Below are positions 42,850 through 54,181 of a stretch of 64,000 nucleotides of DNA, one piece after another. Position 1 is the first letter of the stretch; every line of letters begins with the position of its first letter. The translations under genes and the position numbers were made by a program. The notes below the pieces were generated by a model that was given only the letters and a program-made list of their open reading frames with translations, made no database searches and was not told the DNA's origin. The DNA is from Isoetes taiwanensis (taxonomy: Eukaryota; Streptophyta; Lycopodiopsida; Isoetales; Isoetaceae), in NCBI GenBank assembly GCA_021234155.1, contig JAJEKV010000104.1, positions 1,311,900 through 1,375,899 on the forward strand, written 5' to 3'.

Positions 42850-45708
42850 TTTATGTGCCTCGACCGCCCTCTCCATTGGCCTGGAAATTGTCTCGGGATT
42901 TGTGCTACTAGAATGGCCGGCGGGAAAAGGGAAAGTCCATGAGACCCATCTGATTAACACTCAAAGGGGACGAAACGGACTCAAGTTGATAACACACTTG
43001 GGGAAAAGCAGAAAGATAAGGCAAAAATGAAAATACAATTTCGGGATAAATATCTGAGATACATTAGTGCAATCGGAGCGAAAATGGGAAAATGGGAATG
43101 GGGAGAACATAGGGCAGACGAGAATGAGAACATGCTTAATGACATAGCGGTGAAGGTGGCAAATGAAGTCTTGAAAAGCGAAAGAGATCCGGGAGGAACA
43201 ATGCCTTTAAAGGCCTCCGTATGGTATGATGAGGAATCACGAGAACAAAAAGAAAAGTTAGAGCGCATATAGGCAGAGAGACATATCAAACTGAAAGAGC
43301 GGTATACCTAAGAATGTTGAAGTCAAAGCGAAACAAAAATTTGGTACAGCATCAATGGGGTCTGGCTAAAATGTTGAAAAGACAACCCCAAAATTTCTGG
43401 AAGGGATTTAGAGGGAAGGGAGAGGGGAATAGGAAGACTGAGAATACACAGGACAGCATTGGAGCAACTAGATGGGAGAAATACCTTGAGAAACTATATA
43501 GGAGGGGGGCAACCCCAGTGCCAATACCCGCATTACAAGAGATGGATGGACCGTAGCATACAAGAAGTACTGATAGCACTAAACAGGATGGCTAATAACA
43601 AAGCCCCAGACCTATATGGACTGACTGTGGAATTACTGAAGTGTGCGGATACAGCAATAGGGAGACAGGTTACCGCGACATCTTTAATGGCATAATACAT
43701 ACGGTGCTCCCAGACCGGTGGGCATACAACAGGGTCATACCTCTACACAAATGGGGGAGCAGACAGGAACCTGGAAACTACAAGACAATAATGGTGAGCT
43801 CTATCTTCGCAAAGTGGTTTGAAAAAGTTCTGGACAGTAAATTGAAATGGTGGGCAGAAACATGAAACCTGAGGGCACAAGGACAGGCAGGCTTCAGGCC
43901 GAAACACTCAACCACAGATCATCTAGTAACCCTTCGGACACTAATAGAGCAGAATAGAGCGCAGGGGAAGAAAATAGTATGCTGCTTTGTGGACTTTAGA
44001 AAGGCATTCGACACAGTCCCAAGGGAAAGCTCCTACAAAGACTGATAGATATGCAGGCACTGAGAGACATGGTAGGAGCGATTGCAAGACTATACCACAG
44101 GGTATACGCAAAAATGGAACAGGAAGGACAGGCAATAAACTGTGACACAGGAGTCAAACAGGGGTGCCCACTATCCCCGACATTGTTCGGAATATACATT
44201 ATGTATTACAGGGTTTCATAGCATAACAACAAGGGGACATGGACGCCCCTAGTAGGAGACACCAAGGTACCTATTATGTTATATGCTGATGACCTGAGCA
44301 TGATGGCCACAAAGAATAGGGGAATGCACAAATTACTGACGCTACAAGAGACCTTCTGTGAAAGGACAGGGTTAACAGTAAACCTTATAAAAACCAAAAT
44401 AGTCATTTCGGTCATAGGAAGAGGCACAGACCTTTCAGGTATTATGGGAACAGAACTAGAGGAATCAACAGAATACATGTATATGGGGTATGACACACAC
44501 GGGCACGGGGAAATGGGCTAAAGGTGCAGATGCGAGGTTTCAATCAGCCATTGGGAGTTACTTTAATATGAAAAAAATTCTGTAATAAAAACAGAATAAT
44601 CGACTGGGAGATCAAGTGTTACTTGTTCAGTGCAGTGGTTGCGACGACGCAATTATATGGGGCTGAAGCTTGGGGACCGGGTTTAACAGTAAGAAATGGG
44701 AAGAACAAGAAGGGATCCTCAGACAGTGGCATAAACAGGAATTTAAGGTGCGGACAAACACACCGCTAACAGTCATGATATACGAGACATGACAGAAACC
44801 AATGGAGGTGAGAGCATGGGAGAAGACTATCAGATACCTAATAAAAGACAATGCAGGGGGGAAACCAGGGAAACTGTCAAGTATCACAATCAGCGAGTCA
44901 GCAAAATCACACATCATCATAGGCAGTGGATGGTTTAAGGATGTGGCGATGTGGACCAGAGAAATGGGAATGAACCTGAGTGATCTAGTAAACGAGGGGA
45001 AATGGAATGAAGATGGCGAGAAAAAAGGCTACACGAGCATGTCTGCAAAAACACACAGGACCCAAGACACACTGGCTTATGACAGTCTTCAATCTAGAAC
45101 AGCAGATAGGACAACAGATGTACCGAGACAATCTGCTAGGAAAAGCGGGAGAGACATCTGGCGAGATTTAGGATGGGGAGCCACGATCTAAGAATTGAAA
45201 AGGACAGATGGAGGAAAATAGAAAAGCACAACCGGATATGTAAAATCTGTGACACTGGAAAAGTGGAGGATGAGAATCACCTGCTCAATGAGTGCCCAAT
45301 GTACGGAGACGTCAGAAGTAAATACAGAAACATAAGATGGGGTCAGCCAGTACACACCCTGATGATAAGGGCAGAAACAATGAGAGATCTGGCAGACGCA
45401 ATCCAGGAGATGATGATCAGGCATCGAGAAGTGCACAAAGAAAAAGGGCTTGTAATATGAGCCGCCCAAGAGGCGAGTCATAGACGCCCAAGAAATGCTC
45501 AGCTAAAAGCTGATTGATAACGATGCACCACCGCACGGCCATGATGCCGATTCAAAGTGGGTTGCCGGTATTAATAGAAACTAAGGAAGCCTTCAGAAAA
45601 GGCTACAATAAACCAGTGTGATGTGCTAGCAGCACCTTTTAGGGAGCTCGCCCATGTTACATAAGTCACAAGGGACAATAATTTCTATTCTATTCTATTC
45701 TATCAGAT
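42850..45708 (+). mobile_element. LINE (non-LTR retrotransposon), frameshifted
   Basis: RT motifs are spread over several plus frames: MANNKAPDLYGLTVELLK (43590), RQEPGNYKTIMVSSIFAKWF (43760), AQGQAGFRPKHSTTDHLV, IVCCFVDFRKAFDTVPRE (43975), GVKQGCPLSPTLFGIYI (44155) and MLYADDLSMMA (44280). After the RT come QLYGAEAWGPG and a C-terminal zinc motif CKICDTGKVEDENHLLNECP (45240-45300). The element ends in four repeats of TTCTA (about 45688-45706), a tail of short repeats rather than poly(A). The endonuclease is not seen; the 5' border near 42850 is approximate. The clade is unassigned. Confidence 0.85.
43562..45460 (+). pseudogene. LINE reverse transcriptase and C-terminal CCHC
   Basis: This is the coding core of the LINE above. 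The catalytic residues are readable (FVDFRKAFD and YADD), but at least five frame changes or stops (near 43695, 43863, 44043, 44520 and 45190) break it. The protein would nick target DNA and reverse-transcribe its own RNA. Here it cannot be made as one product. Confidence 0.75.
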
Positions 45709-46335
45709 AACAAATAATCTTGCATGATAACTCAACATGGGATTAATTTCTACTTCATAGAAGCGCTTCTTCACCTCTCCATCAAGTCTCGTCATCCAAT
45801 ATTTTTCAAAAAACTTCTGTTCAATGTAACCCTTTAAATCAAGTTCTGGATCAGCCCATATGTCTTCAACTCCCCATTTTTTAGCCCATAAGACTATGTC
45901 CCTGTCCTTGGATTGATTCATCGTTCGACATGGCAATCTATCATTTGGAAAAGAATTCACTCTATTTACATATTCCAATGTAAGCCATAATGCCTCCACC
46001 TCTAAAGGTAACATACTAGCTTCTGCCAACATCATGTAATAGGGTATTTGGATTTTGACCCCCAGTTCCTCTATCAGGATATTTTCTGCTATAAGTCTTG
46101 TGCCAGGTCAGGAGCCCATGTTGGAAATCCATACGACGCCATTGTCTTCACCTTTACATTGTAGAGCAAACATTTTAATTTCTAATGTTTTATATTGCTA
46201 TGATAGCACGTGTTCAACATCTTATAAAGAGCTCGAAAACCCCCCAATTGCTCTCTTTTTAGTAGCCATGTTCCAGTTATAATTATCTTCTACCTCTACA
46301 CCAAGATACTTATAATGTTTGACTCGCCCAATAGG
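45703..46335 (-). pseudogene. second LINE fragment (region after the RT catalytic core)
   Basis: On the minus strand from 46335 the sequence reads GRVKHYKYLGVEVEDNYNW, a typical post-palm LINE segment, then KCLLYNVKVKTMASYGFPTW. After a frame change it continues into the open frame 46035-45703 (MMLAEASMLPLEVEALWLTL to EINPMLSYHARLFVI). It is truncated on both sides, by copy D of family A and by the plus-strand LINE tail. It differs from the neighbouring LINE, and no catalytic motif is present. Confidence 0.65.
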
Positions 46336-46340
46336 CTCAC

Positions 46341-46933
46341 TGTTTAGGGTCTGGGTTCGGGAACTCCTGCAAGACACCCCTCTGTGAGGACCCTTGGATC
46401 AAACAGGAGAATCCGGTAGCTGTGTCACGCGGGATTTGCAAAAGAAACAAAGAAAAGGAAATGATAGAGAACAAAAGAAAACAATGAGAACACAATGATG
46501 AGAACAAAACTCTTTGATATCAATGTTGATACATGAGCTCTCGCGATGGAGAGAAAACAGAATGGAGATAAGACCAAAAACTCATCTGCCCCGTGAATGC
46601 TAGCTCTACTCATATATATAGTACAATGGCCTTTGGCCCAATATAGATACTTTGTCAGATCTCGGTGCCGACTCCTGGAAGAAGGCCTGATTTGCAGGAA
46701 TGTTGGCTGTGCCTCTTGAGGTGCCTGAAATCACGCTGACGCTGACGCTGACGACCCGTCACTTGTCTGTTCTCTGCCTCTTCTTTGGCACGGGCGTGGC
46801 CTTCTGCGTGGTCTGCTGCTTGGTCTTCTGCTGGGCTTTTGACGACTGACCTGGACTTGACTGTGGCTCCTTATTCTTGACCTAGTCTGCGGTGTGCATG
46901 AATAGTCCTGTACCAGTACGTACATGACTAACA
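46341..46933 (-). repeat. family A LTR (copy D)
   Basis: On the minus strand it begins TGTTAGTC and ends CAGACCCTAAACA. 593 bases. The purine tract (GGTGGGGGGGAG) precedes it. Confidence 0.93.
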
Positions 46934-47844
46934 CTCCCCCCCACCAAACGACACTCAGGGAGGAGAAAAGGGGGAACTGTTTCAGATGGAGGGAACCCAA
47001 CAGTCTGAAATTCATCCTGGCGGGTATGAGGACGGGCGCCATTATGATAGTTCCCTATGAGATCTTGGCGTGCCTGAAGAGCTTCAGGAGTGTTGAGACC
47101 TATTGCTGGATGGGCGTCAATGAGAAATCCAGAGTGCACCATCTCTTCAAGGGCACAGTGTGCCTCAGCAGGGACAAACTGGCATTCCATGAGAAGGCAG
47201 GTCTGAAGGCCGAAGGCACTGACGCTGGCATTCGGGTTGCAATAATAGATAGGACGTTGTTTGGCAAGAGAACTCAACAGAAAGCACTTCAAAGCAGCAC
47301 AGAAACCTGCTTGGCGGTGAACAGAGGGATCTGGGGAGGTGGCAGCATGCTCCAAAAAGAGATCAAGGCCAGAGACAGCTTGAGTGGGCGTCTGCCAACC
47401 TCGCTCATTAGGGATGTAGATCCAATTTTCACTGTGCTCCAAAGTAGCACCATTCTCCCAATTAGAGCGTCGAACAAAACGCGGATCCCATCGAAGATCG
47501 GTGGAGATCTGAGGAGGTGTCCACCCAGCGTGGCCTTCCAGGACCTTAGTCCAAAAAGGAAGACGCCAATCCGAGGTGAGATACCTGGGGCGTGCTGATG
47601 CACCCCATGAAGCATATGGAGAGTGAGCCATGCCTGTGGGCGTGGGCTGCTGGGCCTGCTCCCTGAATTCACGAACAAGGTCTGCATCAAGAGCGCGGCA
47701 CCACTGGTCCCAATCTGAATCTGCGAGCATGGTATAAACTGGAGGATTAACCCAACCCGTGGATATAGTCTTGCTGTCCAGAAGGGCACGCAGGGTGTTG
47801 TAGCCACCCAGGTGCTTGTGACGCTCCCTGAACATATACGACAC
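46882..47844 (-). CDS. family A 3' ORF, C-terminal domain (best-preserved copy)
   Basis: This 320-residue open frame starts MSYMFRERHKHLGGYNTLRA and contains WVNPPVYTMLADSDWDQWCR, ADLVREFREQAQQPTPTGMA, STDLRWDPRFVRRSNWENGA, SENWIYIPNERGWQTP, YYCNPNASVSAFGLQTC and IGLNTPEALQARQDLIGNYH. It ends with ECRLVGGS then GLFMHTAD, the last about 17 codons lying inside the LTR. It is rich in Trp and aromatic residues, lacks membrane segments and matches no domain I can name. It is the continuation of the N-terminal part seen at 11058-12044. The frame is longer upstream in the family, so the start here is only the first available Met. Confidence 0.7.
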   Translation of the reverse strand: MSYMFRERHKHLGGYNTLRALLDSKTISTGWVNPPVYTMLADSDWDQWCRALDADLVREFREQAQQPTPTGMAHSPYASWGASARPRYLTSDWRLPFWTKVLEGHAGWTPPQISTDLRWDPRFVRRSNWENGATLEHSENWIYIPNERGWQTPTQAVSGLDLFLEHAATSPDPSVHRQAGFCAALKCFLLSSLAKQRPIYYCNPNASVSAFGLQTCLLMECQFVPAEAHCALEEMVHSGFLIDAHPAIGLNTPEALQARQDLIGNYHNGARPHTRQDEFQTVGFPPSETVPPFLLPECRLVGGSVSHVRTGTGLFMHTAD

Positions 47845-48049
47845 TCGGACGTATACATACGGGGACTTTCCCCTTCCATGGCAACCAACTCACCATGGCC
47901 AGGGCCCTCCATCTAACTCGGGCCATCTATAAGAAGATGCTCAAGTGAAGGACACAGAGGGGTCATTCGGCCCACGCCTTCAATGGGGCTCCTACGTCGC
48001 GGAAGCGTGAATACAAGGTTAGCACACATCATAATCATATCATAATTTA

Positions 48050-49250
48050 CCACCACGAGGGGTGGCACATCCATCCAAGTGACAACAACAAAGAATATGC
48101 ATTTAATTCTAAGGAAAACACCCCAAACCCATGGTTCTACCCCAGCTCAGACTCCAGTGAGGATCGACTGATGGCTAGGTCTCAAGAGAGCAGCAGACCA
48201 AATCTTGACATGGCATTGGCTGGCATAGAACATCGGCTAGGGTTGTCCACTCCATCCGCCCCTCCTGCGCACACTTTGCAGATGAGTCGAATCATGCTAT
48301 GGCGTCACTATAGCCTTCCGGACACGCAGACTCAAGGTATCACCCTTCGAGCCTACTACAGGGTTCATGAAGCCCCGTCCGATGAGGCAGGTCGGGAAGC
48401 GTCCCCTTCCGGGGATCCGCGGGGTTCCATGGGTGAGCTAGAGAATACGTGCGCATCGGCGACCCGCATCCGTACCCAACTTACTCACCTAAATCTACTC
48501 AAAGTGCGGGGATGCTCCATACGGATCACACCTCTACACCCGGGGGAGTGTCGGACCCATACCCGGCCCTCGTGACCCGGCTATCGGGCCCTAGCCCAGT
48601 GTAGGAGTCTCGGGGAGCCTTTTATGTTAGGTGCAAGACCCCACCCCCACTTCACCCACTTTGTGTCCCTTGTTTGGTGCTAAGTCACTCCATAGCATCC
48701 ACGACTTCGGTGGTCTCTTGTACCTGAGCCACAATTAATGGGAATGCGGGGGATCAACCTAGGAGTATACTACTAACATGGCTCGGAGGTCTCTACCCCC
48801 TCCCAGCCCTTAATTCCCCATTTCGAGTAATACTATGCAAAGAACTATCAATCCATCCTTTAAGAGCAAAACCGAATCGAGAAATAAAGAGAACTTACCT
48901 TTACAAACAAGGGTTAGTTCCTACAAGTAAAAACCGAGAGAAGAAACGTAGTGAAACAACACAACAAGTGCCCAAAAGGGGCGCTACCCTAGAATTCTCA
49001 AGCTATACTAACCACCCACCTGAGTTCCTGCTGGATCCGTTATCATTTGGTGCTTCCATCTTCTTGGGACTTGGTGCTCAGCTCTGGTTACACAGGTATA
49101 AGTGCTTGGCAAAGGTGGCTCAGCTTGGCAAAGGTAGGCGCTCAGCTCCTCTTGGTCGATTATGGTTGATATGGGGGGGGTGATCCACCTTGATGGTTCC
49201 AATTAGTATTCACCATGCTGGCCAATCGAGTTTGGCCAGGTGGCGCCTTC
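48050..49250 (-). repeat. chromovirus-type LTR, further part, minus strand
   Basis: Reads as a divergent copy of the plus-strand LTR 41690-42650, with shared strings such as GGTGGGTGGTT, GGGGGTAGAGACC and GGCGGATGGAGTGGAC. No convincing ORF. The border with family A copy D is near 47930. 49251-50806 is AT-rich, has a TTATC microsatellite near 50645, and contains nothing I can name. Confidence 0.5.
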
Positions 49251-51589
49251 CCAAACCATAATTAGCCTAATTATCAATCTTGTTAATTTGAAAGTTTCGG
49301 TCTGGAGAAAAATATTTTTGGATTTTTTTTAGCAGATTTTTCTATGGTTGTGGGGCTTTTTGTTGCCGGAAATAAATTCCGATTTGCCAAAAATCGAGAT
49401 TTCATTTTAATATTGCTCTTTCCAATCGAAATCGATTTGTTCCCTTTCAATTTTTGACATGCTTATGCTACGATTACAGGCCAAAAGTCACTCCGCAATC
49501 AGAGGCAGAATTCGGATCTCATCACCAAGCTTGCTAAATAGAATTTTGATTAGTCCAATCTTTCTGCTTTCTAACATGGACGAAAGACCTAATATGGCTA
49601 TGCTGGGTATGGGTATTCGAGGGCAGAATATGGATCCCCATAAAATTTCGGAGCCCTTTGAGGTACAGCTTTATTGTTTGAGGCTACCAGAATTGAACGA
49701 GATTGTAGACATTCTGAAAGGGATAAGGAATTTTTTTTGGCAGCATGAGCACCGAAAGAGTTTCTATCTTTAAGCAAGTTTTTTCTTTCAGCATGTCGGC
49801 ATGCATGCCAAGATTCCTGGATAATCTTCTCATCCCTCTGGTTGGTATGTTTTTTTAAACTTGGCACAATTTTGCATACAGGAGGATCTGGGCGGCAATT
49901 TCGAGCCTCCTTTTGCTTTTTCTTTTTTACCTTTCAAAATATTTTTCCTTTGCAGTAGGTATTTCTACGTTTTGTTTATGATGACTTGATCATGTTTTTC
50001 TTGGCCAAAATGCAGGTTACAAAAACGTCCATGATTTCCTGCTCCTGCCTTGCTTCATTTCATAACCTTGGAATATGAACTGGGGCTTATATTATCACCA
50101 TTTCTACCAAGCAAGCAGATTGTTGTGGGAAATTTGGATCTTACACTATTTTTCAATTGCGAGAGGCAGAGCTTTGGAAGCAAAACAACAAAGGATTGTA
50201 TTCTTTCTTTTTGAAATTTTAGAATACAATCTGCTCAACTTATTTTGCAAGCATTAACAAGGCTCCTTTGTGTTGTTAAGGTTGCATAGTGTAAAACTAG
50301 GACTCTTCATGATCGCGTCAAAATCTGGAGCAGACTAGGTATTGGTTTCAATTTTACATGTACTTATCACTTTATATTTATAAAAAATAGAGGCTTAATG
50401 AGTGCAACGTAAACTTAGTCAGACCAAATAGATTTGCTGGAGATTCCTAGAGCGAGGCATGTCTTTTTATTGTGTTGTTAAGATTATGTACTGTGAAGCA
50501 CCTGTTTATGATCGCATAATATCTGGAGTGGAAAAGGTTTCAGTTTTACAGCTTTTAAAAAATAGAGATGTAGACCTAAACTTGGGCACATAAAATACAT
50601 GTTTTATAGGTTCCTGCAACAAACTAAATATTTGACATTTTCCTATCTTATCTTATCTTATTGTTAGTGAATAAAATGCATTATTGCGAATTCATAGCGG
50701 CAATGTTTCAACATTGAATGGTTACAATGAAGGTATGAAGCATTGAGTCCAGACTGTAGTATGATTGCCTACTTCTAGATGTACTGTAAAAGATATTATT
50801 GGGTAAGCTATACTATTCTTCTAACTTATATTAAGAAGCAAAGCTCTAAATCTTTCACCAATCAGATGACGTCTGCCTTAGTTTCTAAGTAACGAATTTG
50901 GAGCTGTAGTCTGCAAGAGTATGGATAACTTGGAATGCTTGATCATGTTTCTTTTGCTTTCATGCTTTATGTGATACCAGGAATATTACTTGCTTTGACG
51001 TTGCGTGCATTGGAGCAGGTGTCCAATATTAGGTAATAATTTTGTTTCCCTATGTAATTTGAGTTTATCTTAGTTAGAAAGATTGGAGTTCACTTGGGAG
51101 TTCATTCTTCAACGGTCTAAACACTAAGTGTCTATTCAATACAATCTGAATGTTATTATTCTATTTCATTTTGATGTGTGTGGCTGTCTTTCTCTGCATG
51201 TGTTTGTTTTGAAGTATGTTTCTTTTTGTGAATGTGCTTTTTCGAGAAGATCTTTTGTTGTTTTGTTTTATTGGATCTTTTGTTGTTTATTCTTCATGAT
51301 ATTTCTCCTTTAGATGTTCATGAAGAGTTCTATGGTAATTGGAGGCTTCTTAAAAGTGGTTGCCTGCACAGCATAATGTCACCATATTTTATGTTCTATT
51401 TTGTATTTTCCCGTAAATCTCTGCTGTTCAAGATGATCCCTAAGACAGTCTACATGGTATTTAATTTAAAATGCATTTAACAAGTTCGAAACATTCATTA
51501 TGCTTGGGATTTCTGATCTTGCAATATGGTCTGCCATTTCAATTGAAAATGTCAGTATTGCTAAACTAGCTCTTACTGCCCCAACATTG

Positions 51590-51890
51590 CAGGTTGCATT
51601 TACAGTGAACAACTCTAGGAGCACATATTGCTCCATTGTCAGGAAGTGCACAACTAAAAGAGAGATGCAAAGACTGCATTTACAGGTGCAACAATCTACA
51701 AGTAGAATGTAGAATTAAACGTTCTATATATAGAGTTTTCTTAGCATCATTCTTGATATCTTTGCATGAGGGTCTAGGAGCACATATTGCACCACGATCA
51801 GGGAGTGCACAACTAAAAGATGATGATGTATGGATTGCATTTACAGATGCAATAATCCAGAAGCAAGAATGCAGTTAAAATTGAGCATAT
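51590..51890. repeat. direct duplication inside the Helitron-like element
   Basis: A block containing TAGGAGCACATATTGC and AGTGCACAACTAAAAG occurs twice, at about 51614 and 51775, with a shared TGCATTTACAG further on. Confidence 0.7.
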
Positions 51891-52253
51891 AAAGTGTTCT
51901 TATCATTATGCTTCGTTGCTTCATTCTTAATATGTTTACTTCAAACTTAGCAACACAGTAAGCACAATAAAGTGACGATGCATGTTCTTGCCCTTTAGTA
52001 TTGTTGCATATGCTCTGTCATTTATGAAGTACATCATAAGAGTGGTCTTCATTGGTCTTTATTAATGTTCATAGAAGACCACATTGCATTAGCTTGATGG
52101 GGGAATATGATAATATAAGAATCTCCAGTCTACGAGAAAGTATGGTAAGAACAATACGCTGTCCTTTTTGTTAATCAGGTTCTAACAGGGCTCTAGAACG
52201 ATGTTGAAGAACTAGGTAAGAATTTCAAACACTGCACTTGGCTGGCTATAAAC

Positions 52254-52390
52254 AGACTCGGAGATGCATGACTCAAAGTAAAGAGTGTACATTAATCTTT
52301 TTAAGGCTGGTAAAATGGCTTAGACTTGGAGATGCATGACTCAAAGTAAAGAGTGTACATTAATCTTTTTAAGGCTGGTAAAATGGCTTA
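52254..52390. repeat. 68-bp tandem duplication
   Basis: The unit beginning GACTCGGAGATGCATGAC is repeated at once with a single difference (CTC versus CTT), period 68. Confidence 0.85.
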
Positions 52391-52496
52391 GTCAAAATTA
52401 CAGTGTGGTACTGCCTAATTGTCACCCTTTTTTTAATACTTTTCATTTTTTGTCCACTTGGAATACATTTTATGTTTTAAATGGTTTGCTAAGTTA

Positions 52497-53112
52497 AGTC
52501 ACATTGCAGATGATCCAATAGAAGTTAATAATGCATAATCACAATGTTCTATATTATGTTGTATGTGAAAACATCCTCAATTATTATGTTAGTTTTGTAA
52601 GAACATCCTGAATCGACGCCAAGATTTGAAATGTTGTGTTAATGTATTAAAAGGCATTCAATGCACATTTAAGGGAACATCACAATAAAGTGGTGGTTAT
52701 GCTCTATCCGAAAACCTCCTCAATTAGTGTGTATGGCCAAGGTTTGCAAAAGTCTGTGTTAATGTGTAAAAAAGCACATAACAACTCTTTACAAAAGAAC
52801 CATATAAGTCCATAGACTTTTTGTTGAAACTTACCACGTGTTTCACGCTAAAGGCATAGATGCATGTGAAAGGAGTCACATTGCAGATGGTCCAATAGAA
52901 GTTAATAATGCATAATCATAATGTTCTATATTATGTTGTATGGGAAAACCTCCTCAATTATTATGTTAGTTTTGTAAGAACATCCTGAAGCTGACACCAA
53001 GATTTGAGTGCTAATGTGTTAAAAGGCATACAATGCACATTTAAGTGAACATCACAATAAAGTGGTGGTTATGCTCTATTTGAAAACCTCCTCAATTAGT
53101 GTGTTGGTTTTG
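52497..53112. repeat. about 240-bp direct repeats, period about 378
   Basis: Segments 52497-52738 and 52875-53112 are nearly identical, starting AGTCACATTGCAGATG and including ATCACAATAAAGTGGTGG. The intervening 136 bases are unique. Confidence 0.8.
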
Positions 53113-53497
53113 TAAAGCGATGGTAACATGCCAAATAAAAATAACCTATATAAGGACTACTTTACATACCAAACAAGTCACAATGGCTTCGCTATGATTG
53201 TTGTAAAAAATATATACACCACTTTTATCGTATGTTGTAGATGCGATTGTTGTAGATGCGATTGTCATCTTACAATGAAGGAAACTGTTAGATCTTTAAC
53301 TATGTTGCATCGATCCAAATGCCATGAAGAAAATAGAGTGGTTGAATCTCAATAGTTGCAATTGTTTGACCTTTCGACAGTTGTAAATATGGCATCCAAC
53401 TTGGACAATAACTTAAAAGGAGCATGATTGGTGGCCCTACATATCTTCCTAAATCCTACATCTTATTCATATAATTCTAGAATAAAATTGTAGTTAC

Positions 53498-53525
53498 GCC
53501 CGGCAACGCCGGGCACCATAACTAG
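53498..53525 (+). other. Helitron 3' terminus: hairpin plus CTAG
   Basis: A perfect 7-bp stem with loop AAC, seven unpaired bases and CTAG, with T as the next base. Helitrons insert between A and T without duplicating the target. Confidence 0.65.
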
Positions 53526-53526
53526 T

Positions 53527-53707
53527 CCTTCTTAAATATTAATTCCTTAATTGTAGATTATTATCCTTAATAATTAAATTAGCATAGCTAACTTAATCCC
53601 TTTTAGGTCAACCCCTAGGTTACAATACCCCATGGTGGCGTATTTTTTTATCGGTGACGGTCAAGATAATTATACGATGATACCGAGTAAATACTTGGAA
53701 CGTCACA
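53527..53707 (-). repeat. chromovirus 3' LTR, first part
   Basis: Starts TGTGACGTTCC on the minus strand after the purine tract and runs to the Helitron-like insertion. The remaining LTR sequence is expected beyond the insertion. Confidence 0.7.
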
Positions 53708-54181
53708 TTCTCCCCTCCTTAGAAATAATGTTGTCCTCAGCATTGGGGTTAGATACAAAAATAGAAAATTATATTATGAAGAAAGGTAACTCCCTATTTC
53801 CGAAGATAATAGTTTGAAACAGTTTAAGCACCGGGGTGCATTTCACATGATCATGATAAGAAAATAGTTCAAGGACCGAAGTCCAATATCACATCAGAGT
53901 AACAAAAGGACAAGACTGGTAAACAACGTAAAACGGAGAAGTCGGGTCATCAGCAACCCTCTATACATAAGCAGGTCACGTACTGCTCACTGGCCTGCAC
54001 ATGACAATATATCAGTTTATATAGATAAAATAATTAGGTTGTGGTTGAAGGGACCACCCCCTATAAGTAATAAAAGAAAATCTATCTACAAGGGAACCTA
54101 TCATGCCTATGGTTCGCAATCCATTGCGACGTAAGGAATGGTCAAGTTCCTATTATAGCCGAGATGAACGCGGCCTACCCA

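Larger units (their letters stand above)
46341..47912 (-). mobile_element. family A copy D (3' ORF part plus LTR), minus strand
   Basis: Reading from 47912 down, this matches 13130-14625 of the complete element. It is the least damaged copy of the C-terminal half of the 3' ORF and has CAG/CTG where others show CG strings. The right edge (about 47912-47930) adjoins chromovirus-type LTR sequence. The upstream element is missing. Confidence 0.9.
50807..53525 (+). mobile_element. non-autonomous Helitron-like element
   Basis: The right end has a 7-bp stem hairpin (GCCCGGC AAC GCCGGGC, 53498-53514), then seven bases, then CTAG (53522-53525) followed by T. This is the canonical Helitron 3' end. The proposed left end CTATACTATTC at 50808, followed by ATTAAGAAGCAAAGC and ATCAGATGACGT, resembles plant Helitron starts, but the expected TC is not perfect. 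The interior has no Rep/helicase gene. It includes several internal direct duplications. The element lies within chromovirus LTR sequence. Confidence 0.55.

Noticed and set aside
46924-47598. 224-codon plus ORF across family A copy D
   Set aside because: It is a shadow of the conserved minus-strand domain.
47289-47912. 207-codon minus ORF overlapping the family A 3' ORF
   Set aside because: It is out of frame with the domain conserved in the other family A copies.
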